Shown piece after piece: positions 1 to 4,944 of a stretch of 5,988 nucleotides of DNA; the stretch's first letter is position 1, and each line of letters begins with the position of its first letter. Source of the stretch: Anaerolineales bacterium. GTDB lineage: Bacteria; Chloroflexota; Anaerolineae; Anaerolineales; DRMV01. Below the pieces are notes generated by a model, which worked only from the letters and a program-made list of their open reading frames with translations, searched no databases and had not been told where the DNA came from. Position numbers and translations under genes: made by a program. The stretch spans positions 1 to 5,988 of the forward strand of contig JALVOR010000107.1 in NCBI GenBank assembly GCA_027026295.1, read 5' to 3'.

Positions 1-93
1 CCTTGCGCCATTATCTCGCCCAGCCCACCATAACCCTCGCAGCAACTGCGTAACTCCTAATAAGTATAGAAAAATTACAGCAAAAGACAAGAG

Positions 94-129
94 GCTGTTT
101 TTTGGAAAACGCTCAAGCCAAAAAACTGC
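94..129. repeat. AT-rich inverted repeat upstream of the rplU promoter
   Basis: GTTTTTTGG (97-105) and CCAAAAAAC (118-126) are perfect 9-bp arms around a 12-nt loop. After one T-T mismatch the arms extend by two more pairs (94-95 with 128-129). It ends 14 bp before the -35 box. It could be a regulator site, an UP-like element, or the 3' end signal of a gene lying left of the window. No T-tract follows it on the plus strand. Confidence 0.5.
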
Positions 130-142
130 GGAGCGCGTTTCG

Positions 143-171
143 TTGACACAATGTGTCATCTTAAGTATAAT
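143..171 (+). promoter_or_regulatory. Consensus sigma70-type promoter of the rplU-rpmA-rpmE operon
   Basis: A perfect -35 TTGACA (143-148) and a perfect -10 TATAAT (166-171) are separated by 17 bp, the ideal spacing for the housekeeping sigma factor. Initiation is predicted near 178, giving a leader of about 130 nt before the rplU start at 307. Such a strong promoter suits a ribosomal protein operon. The ATG at 151 lies between the two boxes, so it cannot be translated from this transcript. Confidence 0.88.
144..158. promoter_or_regulatory. Perfect palindrome overlapping the -35 box (candidate operator)
   Basis: TGACACA (144-150), centre A151 and TGTGTCA (152-158) form a perfect 15-bp odd palindrome. 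It covers five bases of the -35 hexamer and ten bases of spacer. A dimeric regulator bound here would block RNA polymerase. The symmetry is directly visible; regulator binding is inference. Confidence 0.5.
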
Positions 172-178
172 TGGCAAG

Positions 179-242
179 CCCCAGCGCGACGCGCAGGGGT
201 AAAGTTTTGTTGTCCAAACAAGGGCTGTTTTAGCCTAACCCC
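179..242 (+). promoter_or_regulatory. Structured 5' leader of rplU mRNA with mutually exclusive pairings
   Basis: Right at the predicted 5' end, CCCC (179-182), A, GCGC (184-187), loop GAC, GCGC (191-194), A, GGGG (196-199) folds into a strong hairpin with one A-A mismatch. The same GGGGT (196-200) can instead pair with ACCCC (238-242), enclosing two small hairpins: TTGTT/AACAA (207-211/217-221) and GGCT/AGCC (223-226/232-235). Two competing folds in a ribosomal protein leader suggest autogenous control, as known for other r-protein leaders. I do not recognise it as a described L21 leader. Confidence 0.4.
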
Positions 243-306
243 AACTTCCCCGCGGCGCGGCCCCTATTGCGGCGGCGGTAGCGGTGAAGTGAAGTCGGAG
301 GATCGT

Positions 307-621
307 ATGCAATATGCCATTGTCGAAAGCGGCGGCAAGCAATATAAGGCCGTCCCTGGCGGCACCATTGAGGTTGACCGCCTGCCGCATGCCGAAGGCA
401 CCCAGATTGAATTAGAACGGGTGCTGCTGGTAGCCAATGGTGACGAGGTGCAGGTGGGAACGCCTACTGTACCTGACGCCAAGGTGAAGGCTACCGTGGA
501 GAAGCATTTCAAGGGCCGCAAGGTTATTGTGTTCAAGTACATCCCGCGCGAGCGCTATCGCCGGCGCGGCGGCCATCGTCAGCAATACACCCGCTTGCGC
601 ATTGACGCGATTGAGGCCTGA
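307..621 (+). CDS. rplU: 50S ribosomal protein L21
   Basis: This 104-residue protein is the normal length for bacterial L21, a 23S rRNA-binding component of the large subunit. It opens with MQYAIVESGGKQYKA, the family's N-terminal signature. It ends with the rRNA-contacting basic stretch around residues 72-97 (KVIVFKYIPRERYRRRGGHR, then QQYTRLRID). The frame stays open upstream to an ATG at 151, but that codon lies inside the promoter. ATG 307 has a good Shine-Dalgarno (GGAGG, 297-301) five bases ahead and matches the family N-terminus. It is first in an operon with rpmA 13 bp downstream; its stop codon overlaps the rpmA ribosome binding site, suggesting coupled translation. Confidence 0.97.
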   Translation: MQYAIVESGGKQYKAVPGGTIEVDRLPHAEGTQIELERVLLVANGDEVQVGTPTVPDAKVKATVEKHFKGRKVIVFKYIPRERYRRRGGHRQQYTRLRIDAIEA

Positions 622-634
622 GGAGGAGTGAATC

Positions 635-898
635 ATGGCTCATAAAAAAGGTGGCGGTTCCAGCCGCAATGGTCGCGACAGTCAATCGAAGCGCCTCGGC
701 GTCAAGAAGTATGGCGGCGAGCAGGTGCGTGTGGGTAATATTCTGGTGCGCCAGCGCGGCACGAAAATCAAGCCCGGCCGCAATGTCGGTGTGGGTAGTG
801 ACTACACTTTGTTTGCGCTGGTGGATGGGGTCGTGCAGTACGAAACCATCCGCGATGGGCAAAAACGTGTCAGCGTTGTGCCATTTTCCGAAAACTAA
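635..898 (+). CDS. rpmA: 50S ribosomal protein L27
   Basis: This 87-residue protein is full length for L27, the large-subunit protein whose flexible N-terminal tail reaches the peptidyl transferase centre. The N-terminus [20 protein letters not shown] is the classical mature form, and GVKKYGGE, a [15 protein letters not shown] block and the DYTLFAL segment follow in the usual order. There is no Firmicutes-type N-terminal extension, and no gene for the Prp cleavage protease sits between rplU and rpmA. The ribosome binding site AGGAGG (621-626) overlaps the rplU stop codon. The usual downstream partner obgE is absent here; rpmE follows instead. Confidence 0.97.
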   Translation: MAHKKGGGSSRNGRDSQSKRLGVKKYGGEQVRVGNILVRQRGTKIKPGRNVGVGSDYTLFALVDGVVQYETIRDGQKRVSVVPFSEN

Positions 899-900
899 AG

Positions 901-917
901 CCGCAGATGCTCTGCGG
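901..917 (+). promoter_or_regulatory. Intergenic hairpin between rpmA and rpmE
   Basis: CCGCAGA (901-907), loop TGC, TCTGCGG (911-917) is a perfect 7-bp stem starting 3 bp after the rpmA stop and ending 21 bp before the rpmE start. No T-tract follows, so it is not a normal intrinsic terminator. It more likely stabilises or marks a processing point in the operon mRNA, or tunes L31 output. Confidence 0.55.
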
Positions 918-938
918 ATGACTTGAGAGGAAGTTGCG

Positions 939-1397
939 ATGAAAAAGGGTATTCATCCCCAATATTACTATGACGCAAAGGTGATCTGCGCTTGCGGCAA
1001 CACGTGGACTACCGGCGCAACTGTGCCCGTGGTGCATACCGATGTCTGCTACAAGTGCCATCCGTTCTTCACCGGCGAACAGCGCATTGTGGACACCGAA
1101 GGCCAGGTGGAACGCTTCAAGAAACGCCTGGAGCAGTTCGAGCGCTACAAACAGGAACAGGAAGCCAAGGAAGCCGCCCGTATTTCGCCCGAGCGTCCGC
1201 TGACGGACTTTGGCCTCAGCCAGCGCGCTGTCAGCGCCCTGGAAAAGGCTGGCGTTGTGACAGCAGGGCAGGTCATTGAGAAACTGGCAGAAGGCGCTCA
1301 GGCGCTCCTGGATATCGACGGTTTCGGTAGCAAATCGCTGATTGACCTGAAGAAGGCTCTGCGCCGCGAGGGCTATGCGCTACCTGAGGAAAACTGA
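939..1397 (+). CDS. rpmE: 50S ribosomal protein L31 with C-terminal alphaCTD-like helix-hairpin-helix domain
   Basis: Residues 1-68 are a zinc-type L31: [20 protein letters not shown], then [13 protein letters not shown], with Cys17, Cys19, Cys37 and Cys40 as the four zinc ligands. Typical L31 is about 70 residues; this protein has 152. A charged helical linker (about 55-82) leads to residues 86-147, which resemble the DNA-binding C-terminal domain of RNA polymerase alpha. The segment [19 protein letters not shown] parallels E. coli LGKKSLTEIKDVLASRG. By my alignment Arg96, Gly130, Lys132 and Ser133 match E. coli alpha Arg265, Gly296, Lys298 and Ser299, while Asn268 and Cys269 are replaced by Ser99 and Ala100. 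A ribosome binding site (GAGAGGAAG, 925-933) precedes ATG 939. L31 identity is certain; the role of the extra domain is unknown. Confidence 0.95.
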   Translation: MKKGIHPQYYYDAKVICACGNTWTTGATVPVVHTDVCYKCHPFFTGEQRIVDTEGQVERFKKRLEQFERYKQEQEAKEAARISPERPLTDFGLSQRAVSALEKAGVVTAGQVIEKLAEGAQALLDIDGFGSKSLIDLKKALRREGYALPEEN

Positions 1398-1416
1398 TTC
1401 CAAAGGCAGTAAACAA

Positions 1417-1458
1417 CAACAAAAAAAGCCACCCAATGCTGGGTGGCTTTTTTTGTTG
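1417..1458 (+). terminator. Strong intrinsic terminator of the rplU-rpmA-rpmE operon
   Basis: The GC core GCCACCCA (1428-1435) pairs perfectly with TGGGTGGC (1440-1447) around loop ATGC. It is flanked by A7 (1421-1427) and T7 (1448-1454), and CAAC/GTTG pairs outside these. The whole 42-bp element is symmetrical, so it could also stop transcription arriving on the minus strand. It begins 20 bp after the rpmE stop. Confidence 0.95.
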
Positions 1459-1480
1459 CGTAGCAGGATACTTTAGATGT

Positions 1481-1503
1481 TTCGTATAGCATATTCGTAT
1501 AGC
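1481..1503. repeat. Tandem duplication of TTCGTATAGC (13-bp period)
   Basis: TTCGTATAGC occurs at 1481-1490 and again at 1494-1503, separated by ATA. The 9-mer TTCGTATAG recurs on the minus strand at 2928-2920, inside the candidate promoter of the patatin-like gene. Confidence 0.6.
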
Positions 1504-1521
1504 GTTTTTAGGAATACTTGG

Positions 1522-1550
1522 CGCTCCTCCTGGGAGCGTTTCTCCCCAGG
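1522..1550. repeat. Overlapping, mutually exclusive stem-loops
   Basis: CGCTCC (1522-1527) can pair with GGAGCG (1533-1538). Alternatively CCTGGGAG (1529-1536) can pair with CTCCCCAGG (1542-1550), leaving one bulged C. The two stems share bases and cannot form together. Confidence 0.4.
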
Positions 1551-1563
1551 ATATGCCCTGTTT

Positions 1564-1585
1564 TTAGGGGAACTTTAGGGGAACT
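1564..1585. repeat. 11-bp perfect tandem duplication
   Basis: TTAGGGGAACT is present twice head to tail (1564-1574 and 1575-1585). Confidence 0.7.
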
Positions 1586-1602
1586 CGGCAAATGCAATTG
1601 CC

Positions 1603-1620
1603 TGTCCTTGCTGTCCTTGC
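1603..1620. repeat. 9-bp perfect tandem duplication
   Basis: TGTCCTTGC is present twice head to tail (1603-1611 and 1612-1620), only 17 bp from the 11-bp duplication. Confidence 0.7.
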
Positions 1621-1790
1621 GGGGGCTTGACGAGTAAAAAGAAAAGAAACGAAACAGCGCAGCAAAAGCAGCAGGCGGAATGGTTTGAGGCTTGTGGCTG
1701 CTTCCATTGCTCGAGGTTGACGGAGAGTAGCGAGTTGCGAATGATGGAAATGCCTTGTCCCCAAATCCCAAATTTCTAAAAACTAAGGAA

Positions 1791-1828
1791 GGAAAGACGC
1801 CCTGAAGAAAACAGGTTTTGCGTCTTCC
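1791..1828. repeat. Long imperfect hairpin in the spacer
   Basis: AAGACGC (1794-1800) pairs with GCGTCTT (1820-1826), and one bulged A lets the stem extend to GG/CC at 1791-1792/1827-1828. An inner stem CCTG (1801-1804) with CAGG (1812-1815) encloses loop AAGAAAA; TTTT (1816-1819) is a one-sided bulge. It has no adjoining T-tract. Confidence 0.45.
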
Positions 1829-1912
1829 TCGCGGCAAAAGGTTGTGTGGTTGTGCGAGAGCGACTGTTGCGTTGCTTTCTAACCCCATCGGATAGCCTTA
1901 TCGGCGCTTTTA

Positions 1913-1946
1913 TATGCTTGCAATAATAGCAGTTATCAAAAGCATA
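1913..1946. repeat. Symmetrical AT-rich inverted repeat
   Basis: TATGCTT (1913-1919) pairs with AAGCATA (1940-1946). Within it ATAA (1923-1926) pairs with TTAT (1933-1936), leaving a symmetrical 3x3 internal loop and a 6-nt apical loop. It lies about 75 bp downstream of the patatin-like gene on its strand. It could act in 3' end formation or be a protein site. Confidence 0.4.
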
Positions 1947-2022
1947 ACGCGGGACTTGGGAAGATTGGGGGCTGCCGTTGTTTTCTCTTCCCCTTCTCTC
2001 TTTTTGGAATACAGCAAAATTC

Positions 2023-2904
2023 TTACAGCGTTGACCCTTCGTCGCTTTGCAGGGCGGCTTTCAGGTCGGGCAAAATTTCCTCGGTGGCTTCTTTCCCCCA
2101 TGCAATGATATCATCCACGTAATCGTAACCTGAAATGACCGTGATGTATGGCGGAATTTGCGGGTGCAGCAGAAAATCGGGCGGGTACTGTTGCAGGCGT
2201 TCCAGGCTGTGCACGCGAATGACCAGATTGAGCGCGTCGCCCAATGTTTCGATAACACCGCCGATGGTTTGCGCGATCAGTCGCTTGTGCGCCAGATATT
2301 GCCAGAACGAGGCGGTGTTGTCCGAATATACGTCCACGCCGATGACGACATCGGCGCCCATTTGCCGGGCAACGTTGACCGGCAAATTATTGAGCAAGCC
2401 GCCATCCACCAGCCGCATCCCATTTTGCTCCACTGGCGCCAGCAACCCCGGAATGGACAATGTAGCCCGCACCGCGGGTGCGAGGCAACCTTCGCTGAGG
2501 TGGATTTCCCTGCCGCTGTTGAGATCAACAGAAACCAGTGTTAGCGGAATGCGCAAATCCTCGAACCGCCGTTCTCCCAGAAAGTCCTTGACCCACTGCT
2601 CCACCTGCTTGCCGTGCAACAAGCCTTTGCGCGGCGGCGCACCGCGGCGGCGCATGCCGATGTCGACCATCCGCAGCAACCCACGCAGCCCCATTGCCTT
2701 GGTGCGGGCAATTTCCGCCATTTCATCGGGGCTCACCCCCGCAGCGTAACCGGTGGCGATCACGCCGCCCATGCTGGTGCCGGTGATGTAATCGATCTCG
2801 ATGCTGGCTGCGGCGAGGGCTTGCAAAACGCCAATGTGCGCCAAACCGCGAGCTCCTCCCCCACTCAGGGCGAGGCCCACGCGCTTTCGTTGTTTTGCTT
2901 TCAT
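2023..2904 (-). CDS. Patatin-like phospholipase (RssA/NTE-type esterase)
   Basis: This 293-residue protein has every hallmark of a bacterial patatin: a Ser-Asp dyad lipid acyl hydrolase. The oxyanion-hole loop SGGGARG is at 14-20, the nucleophile elbow GTSMG at 42-46 (Ser44 catalytic), and the DGG motif at 167-169 (Asp167 catalytic). RATLSIPGLLAPV (146-158) and NLPVNVARQMGADVVIGVDV (173-192) are also typical. There is no signal peptide, so it should act in the cytoplasm or at the inner membrane face on phospholipid or lysophospholipid esters; the substrate is not evident. The lysine/arginine-rich start MKAKQRKR could aid contact with anionic membranes. The start at 2904 puts the fold at the expected distance from the N-terminus, but no Shine-Dalgarno precedes it and the leader appears very short. 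Confidence 0.93.
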   Translation of the reverse strand: MKAKQRKRVGLALSGGGARGLAHIGVLQALAAASIEIDYITGTSMGGVIATGYAAGVSPDEMAEIARTKAMGLRGLLRMVDIGMRRRGAPPRKGLLHGKQVEQWVKDFLGERRFEDLRIPLTLVSVDLNSGREIHLSEGCLAPAVRATLSIPGLLAPVEQNGMRLVDGGLLNNLPVNVARQMGADVVIGVDVYSDNTASFWQYLAHKRLIAQTIGGVIETLGDALNLVIRVHSLERLQQYPPDFLLHPQIPPYITVISGYDYVDDIIAWGKEATEEILPDLKAALQSDEGSTL

Positions 2905-2918
2905 GGGGTATACGCAAG

Positions 2919-2946
2919 ACTATACGAAATACACCGGCGACTGCAA
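2919..2946 (-). promoter_or_regulatory. Candidate promoter of the patatin-like gene (near-leaderless)
   Basis: On the minus strand TTGCAG (2946-2941) and TATAGT (2924-2919) are 16 bp apart. Initiation would fall near 2912, only about 8 nt before the ATG at 2904, and that stretch has no Shine-Dalgarno. The -35 match is weak. A direct repeat of CGTATA at 12-bp spacing covers the -10 region. Confidence 0.4.
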
Positions 2947-2986
2947 GAAAACAAAAACAGGGCAGGACCTTTGCCCCACCCTGTTT
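2947..2986 (-). terminator. Intrinsic terminator after the Gln/Gly-rich gene
   Basis: Read on the minus strand, AAACAGGG (2986-2979) pairs with CCCTGTTT (2962-2955) over 8 bp around a 16-nt loop, and the U-rich tail TTTTTGTTTTC runs to 2947. It starts 10 bp past the stop codon at 2996. It separates the LysM operon from the patatin-like gene, whose promoter begins at the end of the T-tract. Confidence 0.8.
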
Positions 2987-2995
2987 ACTGAGACG

Positions 2996-3733
2996 TTATT
3001 TGCCGCCGAATTGCTGGGCTGCCTGTAGCAGTGCCTGGACGACCACTTTGGCCGATTCGGCCCGGTGGGGCGTCTGCCCTACCCCACTGGCAGCGGCCAG
3101 GGCGTTGAGCGCGGCTTCCGTCGTGCTGCCGCCGCTCTGGGAAGTCTGCAGGAACGCGCTGCCAGCGCGAAGCACGTCGCCCATGTCAAGGCCGTCGCTC
3201 AGGCCACCGCCCTGCTGCCCGCCGCCCATGAGCGCGCCCAGCAGTCCCATCATCCCGCCGGCGCCGGTTTCCTGTTGAGGCTGCTGCGGTTGCTGTTGCT
3301 GGCCACCACCGGCCAGCGCTCCCAACAGACCACCCAACATATCGGCAGCGCCGCCGGATTGCTGTTGCGCAGGCGGTTGTTGCTGGCCGCCTTGCTGGGC
3401 AGCCCCCAGCAGTGCGTTGATGAGCAAAGGCAAAGTCTGCTGCGTAAGCGGTTTTCCCTGCAATTGCTGCGCGCCCTGCGCCATGGTTTGGGCATAAGCC
3501 TGTGCCGTGCCGGTCTGCTTTTGACTCAGCAGGCGGCTCGCCATCGAGAGGATGCCCGCGGCGTCCAGATTGGGGTTTTCCTTGGCAACCTGCGTCACCA
3601 GTTGGAAAACCTCGATCACATGGTCGCCGTGGTCGTGGTTGTAAGTGTCGGCGCCGTTCAGGTCATCACGCTTCTGGTTGAGCGTTTGGGTAACGAAATC
3701 GAAAAGTTGCGCTAAATTCAGTTGCTCGGTCAT
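2996..3733 (-). CDS. Gln/Gly-rich protein of unknown function, possible remote DAK2/DhaL-like fold
   Basis: I do not firmly recognise this 245-residue protein. Residues 1-110 look alpha-helical, with a histidine/aspartate-rich stretch DTYNHDHGDH (29-38) that could bind metal. Residues 111-178 are low complexity: Q/G/P runs around two near copies of MLGGLLGALAGGGQQ (132-146 and about 162-174, roughly 30 residues apart). Residues 179-245 return to helical sequence ending TPHRAESAKVVVQALLQAA. LN..D..NHDHG near the start and the H..S helix near the end loosely recall the Mg-ADP-binding DhaL/DAK2 domain (LxxLDxxxGDGDHG), with substitutions and a gap. The Leu/Gly blocks also recall DUF937/YidB proteins. 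It follows the LysM gene by 17 bp, with GAGGAT as ribosome binding site, so the two probably share an mRNA. There is no signal peptide or membrane segment. Confidence 0.8.
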   Translation of the reverse strand: MTEQLNLAQLFDFVTQTLNQKRDDLNGADTYNHDHGDHVIEVFQLVTQVAKENPNLDAAGILSMASRLLSQKQTGTAQAYAQTMAQGAQQLQGKPLTQQTLPLLINALLGAAQQGGQQQPPAQQQSGGAADMLGGLLGALAGGGQQQQPQQPQQETGAGGMMGLLGALMGGGQQGGGLSDGLDMGDVLRAGSAFLQTSQSGGSTTEAALNALAAASGVGQTPHRAESAKVVVQALLQAAQQFGGK

Positions 3734-3750
3734 GCGGTGTTATCCTCTAT

Positions 3751-4107
3751 TTAGCCCAACTTCGGGATCTTCAGTTCCTGGCCTGGGAAAATCTTGGAAG
3801 CATCCTTGCCAATGACATCGAAATTGGCTTTGTGGATTTCCGTCCACAGGGCAGCGTTACCGTAGTATTTCAGGGCAATCGCGCTCAGGGTGTCGCCGGA
3901 CTGCACCACATGGGTGGTGGGCAGCGCCGGGCGTTCTTCTTTCTTTCCCTTCTCTGCCATCATTTCGAGGGCTTCGCGCGCCTTTTTCTGCTGTTCGGCT
4001 TTCTTTGCAGCCTCTTCGCGGGCGCGCGCTTCCTGATTTTCCTTGATGCGCTTGCGGTCTTCCGCGAGGCGGCGTTCGAACTCGCTTCGGGCGTCTTTGG
4101 TGGACAT
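3751..4107 (-). CDS. LysM-domain protein with charged N-terminal helix
   Basis: This 118-residue protein has a highly charged, probably coiled-coil helix (about 3-60, rich in Glu, Lys, Arg and Ala) followed by one LysM domain (about 64-118). THVVQSGDTLSAIALKYYGN and IFPGQELKIP are the canonical start and end of the domain. The spacing with LWTEIHKAN resembles the YgaU/phage-tail type of LysM protein. No signal peptide is present, so it may be cytoplasmic or part of a contractile structure rather than a wall hydrolase. The frame extends 20 codons upstream to an ATG at 4167, but that codon lies inside the likely -10 box; ATG 4107 has a near-perfect Shine-Dalgarno (AAGGAGGA, 4118-4111). It is the first gene of a two-gene unit with the Gln/Gly-rich protein. 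Confidence 0.9.
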   Translation of the reverse strand: MSTKDARSEFERRLAEDRKRIKENQEARAREEAAKKAEQQKKAREALEMMAEKGKKEERPALPTTHVVQSGDTLSAIALKYYGNAALWTEIHKANFDVIGKDASKIFPGQELKIPKLG

Positions 4108-4165
4108 ATTTCCTCCTTCTCGCATGGTTAAAAGTATTAATTCCCGCAAAAACTTGCGTGTTTTC

Positions 4166-4174
4166 ATTATATCA
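4166..4174 (-). promoter_or_regulatory. Extended -10 promoter of the LysM gene
   Basis: On the minus strand TGATATAAT (4174-4166) is a perfect extended -10 element (TGn plus TATAAT). No good -35 lies 16-18 bp upstream, which fits an extended -10 promoter. Initiation near 4159 gives a leader of about 52 nt. The leader contains a small hairpin CGCAA/TTGCG (4145-4149/4154-4158). Confidence 0.6.
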
Positions 4175-4248
4175 CAAGAACCCCGCCCGAGTTGGTGTAA
4201 AATTCATCTGGAAACGCCGCGCCCTCAACCAACACACGGAGCATTCCC

Positions 4249-4926
4249 ATGCCTTTCGTCCTTTTCGATATCGACGGCACGCTGATCGACCATCGCTTCC
4301 ACATTTGGAAGGGCCTGATGGCCTACTACCGCACTCATGGCCGCAAGGCGCTGCAGCACGCGGCCTTTCTGGGGGCGCATTACCCGCTGTTTGGCCTGCG
4401 GAAGGCCGGGCTGCTGAGCGAGCGCGCCTTCCGCCGCCGCTGGGCGGGCGATTTGGGCTGGTATTTTCGCGGGGAAACCACCGCCGCGCTGGACGAGGCA
4501 GGCCGCTGGGTTGCCGAGGTGTATTTAGCCCCGGCGTGGCGTCCCGAAACCCGCCAGCGGCTGCGCGCCCATCTGGAAAACGGCGACACGGTGGCGCTGG
4601 TTTCTGCCGCCCCGCAGCCCTTGGTGGCCGCCATCGCCCGCCATTTGGGCGTGCCCCATGCCGTGGGCACCCGCTTCGCGGTCAAAAACGGGCGCTACAC
4701 CGGCAGGGTGGTGCCGCCGGTGGCATTGGACGACCAGAAACTCGCCCTCGCGCAGGCTCATTTTGCCGCCCAGGGCACCCCGCTCAGGCTGGAAGACGCC
4801 GCCGCCTACGCCGATTCCATCACCGACCTGGCGCTGCTGGAAGCCGTGGCCCGCCCCGTGGCCGTGCACCCCGACGACGCGCTGCGCGCGGTTGCCGAGC
4901 AGCGGGGGTGGGAAATCGTCGGGTAA
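4249..4926 (+). CDS. HAD-superfamily phosphatase, SerB-like (subfamily IB)
   Basis: This 225-residue protein shows all four HAD motifs. Motif I FDIDGT has Asp7 (nucleophile) and Asp9 (acid/base). Motif II is LVSA with Ser119. Motif III is Lys164 in DDQKLAL. Motif IV is AYADSITDL with Asp189 and Asp193. Residues 12-95 form a helical cap between motifs I and II, as in class C1 enzymes. The tail VAVHPDDALRAVAEQRGWEI is characteristic of SerB-like HAD-IB proteins. It should hydrolyse a phosphate monoester with Mg2+ in the cytoplasm; the substrate cannot be told. ATG 4249 follows GGAG (4238-4241) by seven bases. It is divergent from the LysM gene and read in the same direction as the NTPase gene downstream, about 210 bp away. 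Confidence 0.9.
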   Translation: MPFVLFDIDGTLIDHRFHIWKGLMAYYRTHGRKALQHAAFLGAHYPLFGLRKAGLLSERAFRRRWAGDLGWYFRGETTAALDEAGRWVAEVYLAPAWRPETRQRLRAHLENGDTVALVSAAPQPLVAAIARHLGVPHAVGTRFAVKNGRYTGRVVPPVALDDQKLALAQAHFAAQGTPLRLEDAAAYADSITDLALLEAVARPVAVHPDDALRAVAEQRGWEIVG

Positions 4927-4944
4927 TCGGATCGTCGAATTGAG

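Larger units (their letters stand above)
1459..2022. other. Gene-poor spacer with short repeats and inverted repeats
   Basis: I find no convincing gene in this stretch of about 560 bp. It is visibly less GC-rich than the flanking genes, and its open frames on either strand give low-complexity products with no recognisable motif. It holds tandem duplications at 1481-1503, 1564-1585 and 1603-1620. Overlapping stem-loops occur at 1522-1538 and 1529-1550, with a longer hairpin at 1791-1828 and an inverted repeat at 1913-1946. It separates the ribosomal operon (plus strand) from the patatin-like gene (minus strand), so it is a convergent spacer. It may be an eroded gene or mobile element, or hold an unrecognised RNA. 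Confidence 0.6.

Noticed and set aside
3..53. Short open frame ending at TAA 51-53 as the tail of an upstream gene
   Set aside because: Only 16 codons are visible, with no recognisable motif. It may be real but cannot be supported; another frame is also open here (2-202) by chance.
151..306. Upstream in-frame ATG giving L21 a 52-residue N-terminal extension
   Set aside because: The ATG lies between the -35 and -10 boxes, the extension does not resemble L21, and ATG 307 has a good ribosome binding site and the family N-terminus.
1508..1888. Minus-strand open frame of 126 codons in the spacer
   Set aside because: Ser/Pro/Arg-rich product without motifs, crossing tandem duplications and hairpins; no ribosome binding site was identified.
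1914..2108. Small plus-strand open frame starting in the spacer
   Set aside because: It begins inside an inverted repeat and runs antisense into the patatin-like gene; no motif.
3065..3715. Long plus-strand open frame opposite the Gln/Gly-rich gene
   Set aside because: Arg/Leu/Ala-rich mirror of a low-complexity coding strand; no motif. The minus-strand frame has a ribosome binding site, operon spacing and a terminator.
4108..4167. Upstream ATG (4167) for the LysM gene
   Set aside because: It lies within the proposed extended -10 element, and the internal ATG 4107 has a near-perfect Shine-Dalgarno.
4198..4203. TAAAAT as -10 box for the HAD phosphatase gene
   Set aside because: The position is plausible, but no -35 or extended -10 element accompanies it, so it is too weak to list.
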